Assembly (NCBI GenBank): GCA_022799315.1
Contig: JAAWOE010000001.1
Span: 1 to 64,000 of the forward strand
Reading direction: 5' to 3'
Source: Clostridia bacterium
GTDB taxonomy: Bacteria > Bacillota > Clostridia > TANB77 > CAG-508
Length of the DNA: 64,000 nt
Shown one piece after another: positions 11,156-21,102 of the stretch (position 1 is the stretch's first letter; each line of letters begins with the position of its first letter). Under the pieces are notes generated by a model. It had not been told where the DNA came from. It ran no database searches and saw only the letters and a list, made by a program, of their open reading frames with translations. The position numbers and the translations under genes are program-made.

Positions 11156-11331
11156 ATATGTAATTAAGAATAAGAAGCAAATTATTTTTATAATAAAACA
11201 TTGTTTAGATAAAACAAAACTATATAAAAGGCATATATATTAGCATAAAAGACAATATGGTAATATATATACCTTTTGTATAAAATTGGTATATAATCCA
11301 TATAATAATATGATAATAATAGGAGGTTTTT

Positions 11332-12516
11332 ATGAACAAAAAAACAGTAAAAGATATTGATGTAAAAGGAAAAAAAGTATTGGTTCGTTGTGATTTTAAC
11401 GTACCTCAAGATGAGAATGGAAATATTACAGATACAAGAAGAATTGTATCTTCATTACCAACTATAAAATATTTGATTGAAAATGGAGCAATGGTAATTC
11501 TTTGTTCACATCTAGGAAGACCAAAAGGAGAAGTTAAAAAAGAATTTTCACTAGCACCTGTTGCAAAAGAATTATCAAAAGAATTAGGAATAGAAGTAAA
11601 ATTAGCTGATGATATTGTAGGAAAAAGTGCAAAAAGCTTAACAGCTAATATGAAAGAAGGAGAAGTAGTACTACTTGAAAATGTGCGTTTTGATGCAAGA
11701 GAAGAAAAAAATGATTCAGAAATGGCTCGTGAACTTGCATCTCTTGCCCAAATATATGTAAATGATGCATTTGGAACATCACATAGAGCACATGCATCAA
11801 CTGCAGGAGTAGCAGACTATTTACCAGCAGTTTCAGGATTTTTAATTGAAAAAGAAATCGATTTTATGGGAAATGCTTTAGAAAATCCTAAAAGACCATT
11901 TGTAGCTATCTTAGGAGGTAAAAAAGTTTCAGACAAAATTGGCGTTATAAACTCATTACTTGAAAAAGTAGATACATTAATGATTGGTGGCGCTATGGCA
12001 TATACTTTCTTTAAGGCACAAGGATATGAAGTGGGAAATTCAATTTGCGAATTAGATAAACTTGATTTAGCAAAAGAATTAATGGAAAAAGCAAGTAAAA
12101 AAGGTGTTAAATTAATGCTTCCAGTAGACACAAAACTAGGAAAAGAATTTGATAAAGATACAGAAAGTAAAACAGTAAAAGCAAGTGAAATTCCAGAGGG
12201 TTGGGAAGGCTTTGATATAGGAGAAGAAACTATAAAGCTTTATAAAGAAGAATTAAAAAATGCAAAAACAATAGTATGGAATGGACCTTTAGGATTATTT
12301 GAATTTGACCAATTTGCAATAGGAACAAATGAAATTGCAAAAACACTTGCAGAAGTTGACGCAATAACAATTATTGGTGGAGGAGATTCAGCAGCAGCTA
12401 TTGAAAAAGCAGGATTAGCAGATAAAATGACACATATTTCAACAGGTGGTGGAGCAAGCTTAGAGTTCTTAGAAGGTAAAAAATTACCAGGAATTGAATG
12501 TTTACAAGACAAATAA
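11332..12516 (+). CDS. pgk: Phosphoglycerate kinase
   Basis: Transfers phosphate from 1,3-bisphosphoglycerate to ADP. The N-terminal domain has [15 protein letters not shown] and [10 protein letters not shown], the arginine-containing [10 protein letters not shown], and the C-terminal nucleotide domain has [22 protein letters not shown] and the loop GGGDSAAA. 394 residues, full length. AGGAGG precedes the ATG. Confidence 0.97.
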   Translation: MNKKTVKDIDVKGKKVLVRCDFNVPQDENGNITDTRRIVSSLPTIKYLIENGAMVILCSHLGRPKGEVKKEFSLAPVAKELSKELGIEVKLADDIVGKSAKSLTANMKEGEVVLLENVRFDAREEKNDSEMARELASLAQIYVNDAFGTSHRAHASTAGVADYLPAVSGFLIEKEIDFMGNALENPKRPFVAILGGKKVSDKIGVINSLLEKVDTLMIGGAMAYTFFKAQGYEVGNSICELDKLDLAKELMEKASKKGVKLMLPVDTKLGKEFDKDTESKTVKASEIPEGWEGFDIGEETIKLYKEELKNAKTIVWNGPLGLFEFDQFAIGTNEIAKTLAEVDAITIIGGGDSAAAIEKAGLADKMTHISTGGGASLEFLEGKKLPGIECLQDK

Positions 12517-12615
12517 AATTACCACTATTATTGCGATTTTAAATAGAGTAGAGTTCGGAGTAATAGTATAAAATATTGAAGAAGAATCTCGGAGCCATAC
12601 GTGGGGAGCAATAGA

Positions 12616-12654
12616 ATGGATTTAATTGATGTATTAGATGAGAAAAATAATTAA
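12616..12654 (+). pseudogene. 12-codon ORF, possible remnant of a NUDIX gene start
   Basis: MDLIDVLDEKNN then stop, with GGGGAGC upstream of the ATG. The peptide resembles the N-terminus of NUDIX hydrolases that begin with an I-D-V-L-D-E-like strand, and nothing of the rest remains. It may be a gene remnant between pgk and tpiA or pure chance. Confidence 0.2.
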
Positions 12655-12688
12655 CTGTAAAGTTAGGAGATAGAAGGAGGAAATTAGT

Positions 12689-13435
12689 ATGCGTAGAAAA
12701 GTGATTGCAGGAAATTGGAAAATGAATAAAAATCCAGAAGAGGCAAAAAAATATTTAGAAGAAATAATACCTATGGTAAAAGATGCCAAAAGTGAAGTTG
12801 TTCTTTGTGTACCATATATAGATTTAAAATGTATGGTAAAACATGCAAATGGAACTAATGTTAAAATAGGTGCGCAAAATATGCACTGGGAAGAAACAGG
12901 AGCATATACTGGAGAAGTATCTGGTTCTATGTTAAAATCAATTGGAGTAGAATATGTTATTATTGGACACTCAGAAAGAAGACAATATTTTGCAGAAACA
13001 GATGAAACTGTTAATAAAAAAGTGAAAGCCGCTTTTGCAAATAACTTAAAACCAATAGTATGCGTTGGAGAAAGTTTAGAACAAAGAGAAGAAGGAAAAA
13101 CAAAAGAAGTAATAACAACACAAACAAGACTTGCGTTAGATGGGTTAACTGCTGAACAAGTTGAAAATACAATAATTGCATATGAACCTATTTGGGCAAT
13201 TGGAACAGGGAAAACAGCAACAAGTGAAGACGCAAATAGTAGTATTAAGGAAATTCGTGACGAAATTTGTAAAATATATGGACAAAACACTGCCGAAAGA
13301 GTTATAATCCAATATGGCGGTAGCGTAAAACCAGAAAATGCAAAAGAACTATTTTCTACATCAGATATTGATGGAGCATTAGTTGGAGGAGCAAGCTTAA
13401 AGCCAGAAAGTTTTGCAGGGATCGTGAACTATTAA
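12689..13435 (+). CDS. tpiA: Triose-phosphate isomerase
   Basis: Interconverts DHAP and GAP. TIM barrel with substrate residues Asn9 and Lys11 in GNWKMNK, electrophile His94 in IIGHSERR, catalytic Glu166 in [14 protein letters not shown] and the phosphate site YGGSVKP. 248 residues, full length. AAGGAGG precedes the ATG. Likely co-transcribed with pgk upstream and gpmI downstream. Confidence 0.97.
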   Translation: MRRKVIAGNWKMNKNPEEAKKYLEEIIPMVKDAKSEVVLCVPYIDLKCMVKHANGTNVKIGAQNMHWEETGAYTGEVSGSMLKSIGVEYVIIGHSERRQYFAETDETVNKKVKAAFANNLKPIVCVGESLEQREEGKTKEVITTQTRLALDGLTAEQVENTIIAYEPIWAIGTGKTATSEDANSSIKEIRDEICKIYGQNTAERVIIQYGGSVKPENAKELFSTSDIDGALVGGASLKPESFAGIVNY

Positions 13436-13493
13436 AATAATGAAGTATATAAAAAAGGGGGCTAAATTTGTGAAAGAAAAGGAGAAAAAAGAA

Positions 13494-14075
13494 ATGGATA
13501 ATTTAGCTTACAAATTAAAAAAATATACTTATGCAGACTTGCTAGAAATGGACGATGATAAAAGGTATGAACTAATTGATGGAGAACTATACCTTATGAG
13601 TTCACCCAAAATATTGCATCAAGAAATAGTAGGAGAAATATATGCACAATTACATACTTATCTAAAAGGAAAGAAATGCAAAGCGTTTGTATCACCTTTA
13701 GATGTATGTTTATCTGGATTTAAAAATCCTAAAAAAGAATATAATGTAGTTCAACCAGATATTTTAGTAGTATGTGATGAAAATAAGCTAACTGAAGATA
13801 TGGGAATACAAGGAGCACCAGATTTAGTAATTGAAGTATTATCACCTAGCACTAGAAAGCATGATATTTATAGAAAATTTAATTTATATCAACATTATGG
13901 AGTAAAAGAATATTGGATTATTGATACTGAAGTAGAAGTAATATATCAATATATTTTAAATGAAAAGAACATATACACATTGCCAAAGACTTATGAAATT
14001 ACAGAAGATATAAAAGTAAATATACTAAAGAATTGTATCATTTCATTGAAAGATATAATAGAAAATACTAAATAA
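13494..14075 (+). CDS. Uma2 family (DUF820) PD-(D/E)XK nuclease-like protein
   Basis: Family of small restriction-endonuclease-fold proteins of uncertain role. Seen: KYTYADLLEMDDDKRYELIDGE at the N-terminus (in part), QPDILVV and, about 25 residues on, DLVIEVLSPSTRKHD, giving the acidic residues of the D...ExK-like core, then YGVKEYWIID. The start at 13494 follows AAGGAG by 8 bases; a GTG at 13470 behind AAGGGGG is equally placed and would add 8 residues. It sits inside the glycolytic run between tpiA and gpmI, which has no metabolic logic and suggests a later insertion. Confidence 0.85.
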   Translation: MDNLAYKLKKYTYADLLEMDDDKRYELIDGELYLMSSPKILHQEIVGEIYAQLHTYLKGKKCKAFVSPLDVCLSGFKNPKKEYNVVQPDILVVCDENKLTEDMGIQGAPDLVIEVLSPSTRKHDIYRKFNLYQHYGVKEYWIIDTEVEVIYQYILNEKNIYTLPKTYEITEDIKVNILKNCIISLKDIIENTK

Positions 14076-14100
14076 AACTTAAAAGGAAGGTAATAAATTT

Positions 14101-15633
14101 ATGAATAACAAACTAACAATGCTAATGATTTTAGACGGATTTGGAGAAAACACAAACGAAAAAGGAAATGCAGTAAAAGTAGCAAATACACCTAATATTG
14201 ATAAACTAATGAAATTGTGTCCAACAACAGATATTTATACAAGTGGATTAAATGTAGGACTTCCAGATGGACAAATGGGAAATTCAGAAGTTGGTCATAC
14301 CAATATTGGTGCAGGAAGAATAGTATACCAAGAATTAACAAGAATAACAAAATCGATAGAAGATGGAGATTTCTTTAGTGTTAAAGAGTTTGATGAAGCA
14401 GTAGAAAACTGTAAAAAGAATAATTCTAGTTTACACATTATGGGATTATTATCAGATGGTGGGGTTCATAGCCATATTCGTCATTTATATGCATTACTAG
14501 AACTTGCTAAAAGAAAGGGAATTGAAAATGTATATGTACATGCTTTTCTAGATGGAAGAGATACACCACCAGCATCTGCAGAAAATTATATTGCAAAACT
14601 AGAAGAAAAAATGAAAGAAAAAGAAATTGGTAAAATCGCAAGTATTACTGGAAGATTCTACGCAATGGATCGTGATAAAAGATGGGAAAGAGTAAGTAAG
14701 GCTTATGATGCATTAGTAAATGGTGTTGGAGAAAAGGCTCAAAGTGCAATTACAGCTATTGAAGCATCTTACCAAAAGGAAATTTTTGATGAATTTGTTG
14801 AACCAACACTAATTTGTAATGGCGATACACCAATTGCAACAATCAAAGAAAATGACTCAGTAATTTTCTATAACTTTAGGCCAGATAGGGCAAGAGAAAT
14901 TACAAGAGCATTAGTTGATAATGAATTTGATGGATTTGAAACAAAACCATTAAACTTATACTTTGTATGTATGACACCATATGATGAGACAATGCCAAAT
15001 GTACACGTTGCATTTAAGAAAGAAGCATTAAGCAACACATTTGGAGAATATATTAGTAATCTTGGTTACACACAACTTCGTATTGCAGAAACAGAAAAAT
15101 ATGCACATGTTACATTTTTCTTTAATGGTGGAGAAGAAAAACAATATAAAGGAGAGGACAGAATTTTGGTACCATCTCCAAAAGTTGAAACATATGATTT
15201 AAAACCAGAAATGAGTGCATATGAAGTAACAGATAAAGTAGTAGATGCAATAAAATCTGAAAAATATAATGCAATAATTCTAAACTATGCAAACCCAGAT
15301 ATGGTAGGTCATACAGGAAGCTTAGAAGCGGCAGTAAAAGCAATTGAAACAATAGATGAATGTGTTGGAAAAGTAGTAGAAGAGATAGAAAAAGTAAGTG
15401 GAGTATTACTAATTACAGCAGATCATGGAAATGCAGAGCAAATGATAGATTACAAAACAGGAGAACCACACACAGCTCATACAACAAATCCTGTTCCATT
15501 AATTTTAGTTGGTATGGATGATGTGAAAATAAAACCAGGAAAATTAGCAGATCTTGCACCAACAATGTTAGATATTATGGGACTAGAAAAACCAGAAGAA
15601 ATGACTGGTGAAAGTATAATTGTAAAAGAGTAG
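14101..15633 (+). CDS. gpmI: 2,3-bisphosphoglycerate-independent phosphoglycerate mutase
   Basis: Manganese enzyme interconverting 3- and 2-phosphoglycerate. The phosphatase-like domain starts [14 protein letters not shown], the phosphoserine is Ser62 in [28 protein letters not shown] and DRDKRWERV mark the substrate part, and DHGNAEQM plus [11 protein letters not shown] close the metal site. 510 residues, full length. AAGGAAGG precedes the ATG. Last glycolytic gene of the cluster; an enolase gene is not in the window. Confidence 0.97.
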   Translation: MNNKLTMLMILDGFGENTNEKGNAVKVANTPNIDKLMKLCPTTDIYTSGLNVGLPDGQMGNSEVGHTNIGAGRIVYQELTRITKSIEDGDFFSVKEFDEAVENCKKNNSSLHIMGLLSDGGVHSHIRHLYALLELAKRKGIENVYVHAFLDGRDTPPASAENYIAKLEEKMKEKEIGKIASITGRFYAMDRDKRWERVSKAYDALVNGVGEKAQSAITAIEASYQKEIFDEFVEPTLICNGDTPIATIKENDSVIFYNFRPDRAREITRALVDNEFDGFETKPLNLYFVCMTPYDETMPNVHVAFKKEALSNTFGEYISNLGYTQLRIAETEKYAHVTFFFNGGEEKQYKGEDRILVPSPKVETYDLKPEMSAYEVTDKVVDAIKSEKYNAIILNYANPDMVGHTGSLEAAVKAIETIDECVGKVVEEIEKVSGVLLITADHGNAEQMIDYKTGEPHTAHTTNPVPLILVGMDDVKIKPGKLADLAPTMLDIMGLEKPEEMTGESIIVKE

Positions 15634-15646
15634 TGTGGAGGCAAGT

Positions 15647-16363
15647 ATGCTAACAACATCTGAAATAAGAAAATTATATGAGAAAATACAGAAGCAACTA
15701 TTTTATATGATTCCAGAAAAATGGGATAAAGTATTTTTGTATGCTTCTGTATTGGAACATTATAATAATGTACAAACAGGAGAAATGTTTTTTTATTACT
15801 ACCCAAAAAGTGTTTTAAAAAAGAATCCTGTTAATGTTTATGAAGTACCAAACAAATTTAATATTGATGAGCAAGCATATTTTAAATTAGCTGAAAAATT
15901 GTATGATGAATTAAAAAGTTTAAGAACTTATTTGGTAAGTATGGGCGAAAATCCATGGACAAATCTAACTATATCAATACAAAATTTTAAATTTAATGTG
16001 GAATATAGTTATGAAAATCTAGTTAATTCTAAATATACAAGTTATGATAGGCACCTTATATGGAGACATAAATATTTAGACGTTCCTTTAACTTCATATC
16101 AAAAGAAAGATAGAAAAATGATAGAAGAATACTTAAAAGAGGAAGAACATAATAAAAAGATAAGTACATATAATGAAGGGATTTATAAAAAACCAATTAG
16201 TAATATTACAGAGTATAATAAACAAGAAGAAAATGAAATACAAATAGTAGAAGATTTAAAATCAACAAATAACAACGTAAGAGTCGACACCAACGTCGAC
16301 CATGACATTAAGAAAGAACAAGAACAAAATATTAAGAGCCAAATTCTTAATATAAATAACTAA
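15647..16363 (+). CDS. YezG-like (DUF600) protein with a repeat-derived tail
   Basis: Residues 1 to about 145 match the YezG/DUF600 family, known as immunity or antitoxin proteins of YeeF-type polymorphic toxins: LYEKIQKQLFYMIPEKWDKV, LYASVLEH, FFYYYPKS and PWTNLTISI. The start at 15647 has GGAGG 5 bases upstream. No toxin gene is adjacent, so it may be an orphan. The last 90 residues are low-complexity and highly charged, and encode a GTCGAC palindrome at 16281-16302, a repeat otherwise found between genes. It follows gpmI by 13 bases. Confidence 0.75.
   Translation: MLTTSEIRKLYEKIQKQLFYMIPEKWDKVFLYASVLEHYNNVQTGEMFFYYYPKSVLKKNPVNVYEVPNKFNIDEQAYFKLAEKLYDELKSLRTYLVSMGENPWTNLTISIQNFKFNVEYSYENLVNSKYTSYDRHLIWRHKYLDVPLTSYQKKDRKMIEEYLKEEEHNKKISTYNEGIYKKPISNITEYNKQEENEIQIVEDLKSTNNNVRVDTNVDHDIKKEQEQNIKSQILNINN
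16281..16302. repeat. GTCGAC-type palindrome inside a coding region
   Basis: GAGTCGAC-ACCAAC-GTCGACCA within the YezG-like gene, translated as part of NNVRVDTNVDHD. It closely matches the intergenic element at 4526-4547. Confidence 0.7.
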
Positions 16364-16414
16364 GTTTTCAAAATTTTTAATATATATATCTAATGCTAGA
16401 AAGGAGCAATTAAA

Positions 16415-17107
16415 ATGATTTATTCAAAAGAAGTAGAAGAAATGTGTCCAGTAGCAAAAGGAGTGGACCATGGACCAGCACCAATTCCAGAAGAAGGAAA
16501 ATGGGTAAAAGCAAAAGAAATTAAAGATATATCAGGGTTAACACACGGTATTGGTTGGTGTGCACCTCAACAAGGAGCATGTAAATTAACTCTAAATATC
16601 AAAGAAGGAATTATTCAAGAAGCACTAGTAGAAACAATTGGATGTTCAGGAATGACACATTCAGCAGCAATGGCAGGAGAAATATTAGTAGGAAAAACAA
16701 TACTAGAAGCATTAAATACAGACTTAGTTTGTGATGCAATCAATACTGCTATGAGAGAATTATTCTTACAAATCGTATATGGTAGATCTCAATCTGCATT
16801 CTCAGAAGGAGGACTTACAATAGGAGCAGGACTTGAAGATTTAGGAAAAGGACATAGAAGCCAAGTTGGAACAATTTATTCAACACTTGCAAAAGGACCA
16901 AGATACTTAGAGCTTGCAGAAGGATACATAGTAGAAATAGGTCTTGATAAAGACAATCAAATTATAGGATACAAATACGTAAACCTAGGAAAAATGATGG
17001 AAAACATCAAAAAAGGAATCGAACCTATGGAAGCAATTGAAAAAGCAAGTGGAAAATATGGAAGATTTGATGAGGCAGTTAAGGTAATTGACCCACGTAA
17101 GGAATAA
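16415..17107 (+). CDS. NifU/IscU-like iron-sulfur scaffold, partner of GGGtGRT protein
   Basis: Scaffold-like protein with IscU features: Cys49 in GWCAPQQG, Cys56, Cys77 in VETIGCSGMTHSAA and the following EILVGKTILEAL helix, in which IscU carries a conserved Cys-Ser-Gly pattern; Cys106 could be a further ligand. The C-terminal 100 residues differ from classical IscU. AAAGGAGC precedes the ATG. It is followed by the GGGtGRT gene with only a repeat in between, a pairing known from anaerobes. The biochemical role of the pair is not established; cluster binding is inferred from cysteines. Confidence 0.8.
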   Translation: MIYSKEVEEMCPVAKGVDHGPAPIPEEGKWVKAKEIKDISGLTHGIGWCAPQQGACKLTLNIKEGIIQEALVETIGCSGMTHSAAMAGEILVGKTILEALNTDLVCDAINTAMRELFLQIVYGRSQSAFSEGGLTIGAGLEDLGKGHRSQVGTIYSTLAKGPRYLELAEGYIVEIGLDKDNQIIGYKYVNLGKMMENIKKGIEPMEAIEKASGKYGRFDEAVKVIDPRKE

Positions 17108-17111
17108 TAAA

Positions 17112-17234
17112 AAAACGAATGAAAAGCGGCATCTTGCGTTGTTAAACTTCATAAAAATTTTTTCGATGTACAAACGTACTATCTCAAAAATTTTTAATCG
17201 TTTTCCTAGCAATATACCACTTTTGCTTCGTTTT
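17112..17234. repeat. MITE-like palindromic repeat, copy B
   Basis: Terminal inverted repeats AAAACGAA / TTCGTTTT, shared blocks GCATCTTGCGTTGTT and TTTTCCTAGCAATATACC, centre GTAC-AAAC-GTAC flanked by inverted AAAAATTTTT tracts. Like copy A it starts within a few bases of a stop codon and lies inside an operon. Confidence 0.75.
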
Positions 17235-17270
17235 AAAGTATCATAAATAATATGAGGAGGAATAATAATT

Positions 17271-18272
17271 ATGGCAGTAACATTTGAAAGTTATGAAAGA
17301 AGAATAGACCAAATTAAACCAGTAATGGAAAAATACGGAATTAAAGATTTTGAAGACGCACTAAATATTTGTAAAGAAAAAGGATTTAATCCATATGATA
17401 TTACAAAAAGTGTTCAACCAATTTGTTTTGAAAATGCATGTTGGGCATATACATTAGGTGCAGCAATTGCAGTTAAAAAAGGTTGCATAAAAGCAGCAGA
17501 TGCAGCAAAAGCTATAGGAGAAGGATTACAAGCATTCTGTATCCCAGGTTCTGTTGCAGATGATAGAAAAGTTGGATTAGGACATGGAAACTTAGCATCT
17601 ATGCTATTATCAGAAGAAACAAAATGTTTTGCATTCTTAGCAGGACATGAATCATTTGCTGCTGCAGAAGGAGCAATTGGTATTGCAAAATCTGCAAATA
17701 AAGTAAGAAAAGAACCATTAAGAGTTATCTTAAATGGACTTGGAAAAGATGCAGCACAAGTTATTTCAAGAATTAATGGATTTACATATGTACAAACAGA
17801 CTTTGATTTCTTCACAGGAAAAGTAAATGTAGTTAAAGAAATTGCATACTCTGATGGAGAAAGAGCAAAAGTTAGATGTTATGGTGCAAATGATGTTAGA
17901 GAAGGTGTAGCAATAATGCACATGGAAGGCGTAGATGTATCTATTACAGGTAACTCTACAAACCCAACAAGATTCCAACATCCAGTTGCAGGTACATATA
18001 AAAAAGAATGTATTGAACAAGGTAAAAAATACTTTTCAGTAGCATCTGGTGGAGGAACAGGAAGAACACTTCACCCAGACAATATGGCAGCAGGACCTGC
18101 TTCATATGGTATGACAGATACAATGGGAAGAATGCATTCAGATGCACAATTTGCAGGATCATCATCAGTTCCAGCACACGTTGAAATGATGGGATTAATT
18201 GGTATGGGTAACAACCCAATGGTTGGATGTACTGTATCAGTAGCTGTTGCAGTAGAAGAAGCAATGAAATAA
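17271..18272 (+). CDS. GGGtGRT family protein (PF14057)
   Basis: Protein of unknown function named after its motif, here SGGGTGRTLHPD at residues 259-270. Other conserved-looking stretches are the repeated glycine-rich GLGHGNLASM and LAGHESFAAAEGAIG and a C-terminal GMGNNPMVGCTVSVAVA. No signal peptide or membrane segment. 333 residues, preceded by GAGGAGG. Together with the NifU-like gene upstream it forms a two-gene unit split by the repeat. What the protein binds is unknown. Confidence 0.9.
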   Translation: MAVTFESYERRIDQIKPVMEKYGIKDFEDALNICKEKGFNPYDITKSVQPICFENACWAYTLGAAIAVKKGCIKAADAAKAIGEGLQAFCIPGSVADDRKVGLGHGNLASMLLSEETKCFAFLAGHESFAAAEGAIGIAKSANKVRKEPLRVILNGLGKDAAQVISRINGFTYVQTDFDFFTGKVNVVKEIAYSDGERAKVRCYGANDVREGVAIMHMEGVDVSITGNSTNPTRFQHPVAGTYKKECIEQGKKYFSVASGGGTGRTLHPDNMAAGPASYGMTDTMGRMHSDAQFAGSSSVPAHVEMMGLIGMGNNPMVGCTVSVAVAVEEAMK

Positions 18273-18303
18273 ACAAATAATTAAATAAAGGAAAGCAAAT
18301 TAA

Positions 18304-19311
18304 ATGAAAAAAATTGCTATTATTATTGATAAAACAGGTTGGGCCTTTTCAAATGCAGCAAACCAAATAAAAAAGCACCTAAGCAAATTCTACGATATTG
18401 AAATTATATCTATGGACGTATTTAAGGATAACATTGTAAAGCTTTTCATATTAGGTCTTGATTATGATTTAATGTTTTTTATGTGGAGAGGGCAGATATC
18501 ATGGCTTCAAAGTGAATATTCTAAAAAGTATATTACAGAACTTGGTTTCGAATATGAAGAATTTTTAGAAAAATTTTTATTACAAAAAAATATTGTTACA
18601 GGAGTATATGATCATCTATTTGTTAATTCAGAAAAAGAAAGAACAGATTTTATATTTAAGTATGTTAGTGATTATATTGTATGCTCAAAAAAGCTAGAAA
18701 TAATATATAACAATATGAACGAAATAAAAAAACCAAGTGCTGTAATATCAGATGGTGTAGATTTGTCAATGTTTTCAATGAAAGATACTGATAAATATAA
18801 TAAACCATCTGAAAAACTAATAATTGGTTGGTGTGGAAATAGCAAATTTACTGATGAAACAGATGATGACTTAAAAGGATTAAGAAAAATTATTATACCA
18901 GCAGTTGAAGAATTAAAAAATGAAAAATATAATGTTGAATTAAATATTGCTGATAGAAATATCAAGATGATACAACATAAGGATATGCCTGAATATTATA
19001 ATAGCATTGATGTATATGTATGTGCATCAAGAACAGAAGGACATCCAGACACTGTAATTGAAGCAATGGCATGTGGTGTCCCAGTAATTTCAACAGATGT
19101 AGGAATAATAAACGAGCTATTTAAAGAAAAGCAAAAACAATTAGTTATTGAGAGAGACAAGGAAAGTTTAAAAGAAAAAATAAAATTGCTAATTGAAAAT
19201 AGAAAAATGCTAAGTGAAATATCAAAGGAAAATGTAGAAGCAGTTAAAGATTGGACATGGGAAAAACAAGCAATGAAATACAAAGAATTCTTTGACAAAA
19301 ATTTAGTTTAG
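18304..19311 (+). CDS. Glycosyltransferase, GT4-like
   Basis: GT-B fold sugar transferase. The N-terminal domain begins MKKIAIIIDKTGWAFSN; the C-terminal nucleotide-sugar domain shows IGWCGNSKFT, a DMPEYYNSIDVYVCASRTEG segment (about residues 225-245), and HPDTVIEAMACGVPVISTDVG with the conserved E...G pattern of GT4 enzymes. 335 residues, no membrane segment. AAAGGAAAG precedes the ATG. It heads a run of three envelope-glycan genes up to 22033. Sugar and acceptor cannot be deduced. Confidence 0.85.
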   Translation: MKKIAIIIDKTGWAFSNAANQIKKHLSKFYDIEIISMDVFKDNIVKLFILGLDYDLMFFMWRGQISWLQSEYSKKYITELGFEYEEFLEKFLLQKNIVTGVYDHLFVNSEKERTDFIFKYVSDYIVCSKKLEIIYNNMNEIKKPSAVISDGVDLSMFSMKDTDKYNKPSEKLIIGWCGNSKFTDETDDDLKGLRKIIIPAVEELKNEKYNVELNIADRNIKMIQHKDMPEYYNSIDVYVCASRTEGHPDTVIEAMACGVPVISTDVGIINELFKEKQKQLVIERDKESLKEKIKLLIENRKMLSEISKENVEAVKDWTWEKQAMKYKEFFDKNLV

Positions 19312-19362
19312 TAGATAAAAAGGCAAAGCACATAAGTAAAGAATAATAGAAGGGAAGATATA

Positions 19363-21102
19363 ATGAAAAAAAGTGGCTATGGGAAAAATATTTTAACAAC
19401 AATATTAGCAGGAATTACAACAATTTTTGCTTGGCATAACTTTTTAATTAGTGGAAATAATGTTATTTTTGTATTTATATTTATTTCAGCAATTTTTATA
19501 ATTAAGCGCACAATGGACATTACAAATAAAAGAATGACTATAGTTACTGGAATTTTATCAATTGTATTTGCACTTATAGAATTAATTTGTAAAAGTATTA
19601 ATTATGATTATACATTAAACCATATTTTTGATAAATGGATTTTAGTAAACTTAATTGGATATTTTACAATAGCATGGTGTTTAATAACAAACTTGTTTTA
19701 TTTATTTGAAAAAGCAAATTTGGATAATGAAAAAGCAAAAAAAATATTAGATAGCAAAATAATGCACTTTTTAATATGTGCATTATTAATGCTTATTGTA
19801 TGGGCTCCAATATTTCTTAGATATTATCCAGGAATATCTACACCAGACTCATCAAGCCAAATATACCAAGCAGTGGGAATAGATAAAGTTACTGATCACC
19901 ATCCATTTGCACATACAGCGATTATATCAGTATTTATCAACATGGGAACAAAATTATTTAATAGTGTAGAAACTGGAATGGCATTATATAGCATATTTTC
20001 AATGTGCTTTCTAGCAACATGTTTTTCGTTGGTACTAAATTATTTAAAGCAGATAAAAGTGCCATCTATTGTTAGATTAGTAATATTATTGTGGTATATG
20101 TTCTATCCGATAAATGCAATATATAGTATAACAATGTGGAAAGATATTATATTTGCTGGAATTGTACCATTATTAATAATTCAATATATACGACTAATAT
20201 TTGATACAGAAAACTTCTTAAAAAATAAGTTAAATATCTTTTTATGCATTTTAATAAGTGTGTTTACAATTATTATAAGGCATAATGGATTATATATGAT
20301 ATTATTAAGTTGTCCATTTGTTATTATTGTATTACGTAAATATTGGAAAAAAGTAGTACCATTGTTTTTGGCTATATTTATTATAAATTCCGTATATAAC
20401 TTTACAATTTACAATATTTTAAAAATACCAAAAGGTTCAATTGTGGAGATGTTATCAATTCCATTGCAACAGATTGCAAGAGTGGAAAAATATCATAGAG
20501 ATGAACTTAATGAAGAAACAATGGGAAAAATCAATAAACTATTTGTAAAAGAAAATATAGGAGATTATTACAACCCTACATTATCAGACGATGTAAAATG
20601 GAGTGTTGATGAAGAATATTTGAGTAAAAACAAAGAAGAATTTATATCATTATGGTTACAACTACTAAAACCATATTTTAAAGATTATGTAGAATCTTTT
20701 ATATCTAATTCATATGGATATTATTATCCAGAAGCCAAGAATTGGGTATATTCAGAAGCAACAATGGGAGAGAAACTTGGAATAGAACAACATCCAATAA
20801 TTAAATCGGACAAGATAAGTGAATATATTGGAAAAACATCAAGTAGGGATAATCCAGTAATATCAATGCTATTTAGTGTGGGTTGTATATTTTGGGTAAT
20901 TATAGCATGCTTAGGATATAAAATTTATAAAAAGGAGTATAAATATATTTTAATATATTTACCTATTGGAATATTGTGGTTGACATTGATTGCATCACCA
21001 GTATTTTGCGAATTTAGATATGCATACCCATTGTTTACTACATTACCACTTCTAATAAGTTTAAATTTTACAAAAAAGGAAGGAATAAAATTAAATGGAT
21101 AA
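19363..21102 (+). CDS. Multi-spanning membrane protein, DUF6020-like, probable GT-C
   Basis: 579 residues with roughly a dozen membrane helices and a large loop near 350-470. The segment RYYPGISTPDSSSQIYQA, about residues 155-172, with DHHPFAHT after it, resembles DUF6020 proteins, whose acidic residue after the first helices recalls GT-C polyprenyl-phosphate-sugar transferases. The gene lies between a GT4-like gene and a GT2 gene, with which it overlaps by 8 bases, supporting a role in building a surface polysaccharide or glycolipid. The exact reaction is unknown. Confidence 0.75.
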   Translation: MKKSGYGKNILTTILAGITTIFAWHNFLISGNNVIFVFIFISAIFIIKRTMDITNKRMTIVTGILSIVFALIELICKSINYDYTLNHIFDKWILVNLIGYFTIAWCLITNLFYLFEKANLDNEKAKKILDSKIMHFLICALLMLIVWAPIFLRYYPGISTPDSSSQIYQAVGIDKVTDHHPFAHTAIISVFINMGTKLFNSVETGMALYSIFSMCFLATCFSLVLNYLKQIKVPSIVRLVILLWYMFYPINAIYSITMWKDIIFAGIVPLLIIQYIRLIFDTENFLKNKLNIFLCILISVFTIIIRHNGLYMILLSCPFVIIVLRKYWKKVVPLFLAIFIINSVYNFTIYNILKIPKGSIVEMLSIPLQQIARVEKYHRDELNEETMGKINKLFVKENIGDYYNPTLSDDVKWSVDEEYLSKNKEEFISLWLQLLKPYFKDYVESFISNSYGYYYPEAKNWVYSEATMGEKLGIEQHPIIKSDKISEYIGKTSSRDNPVISMLFSVGCIFWVIIACLGYKIYKKEYKYILIYLPIGILWLTLIASPVFCEFRYAYPLFTTLPLLISLNFTKKEGIKLNG

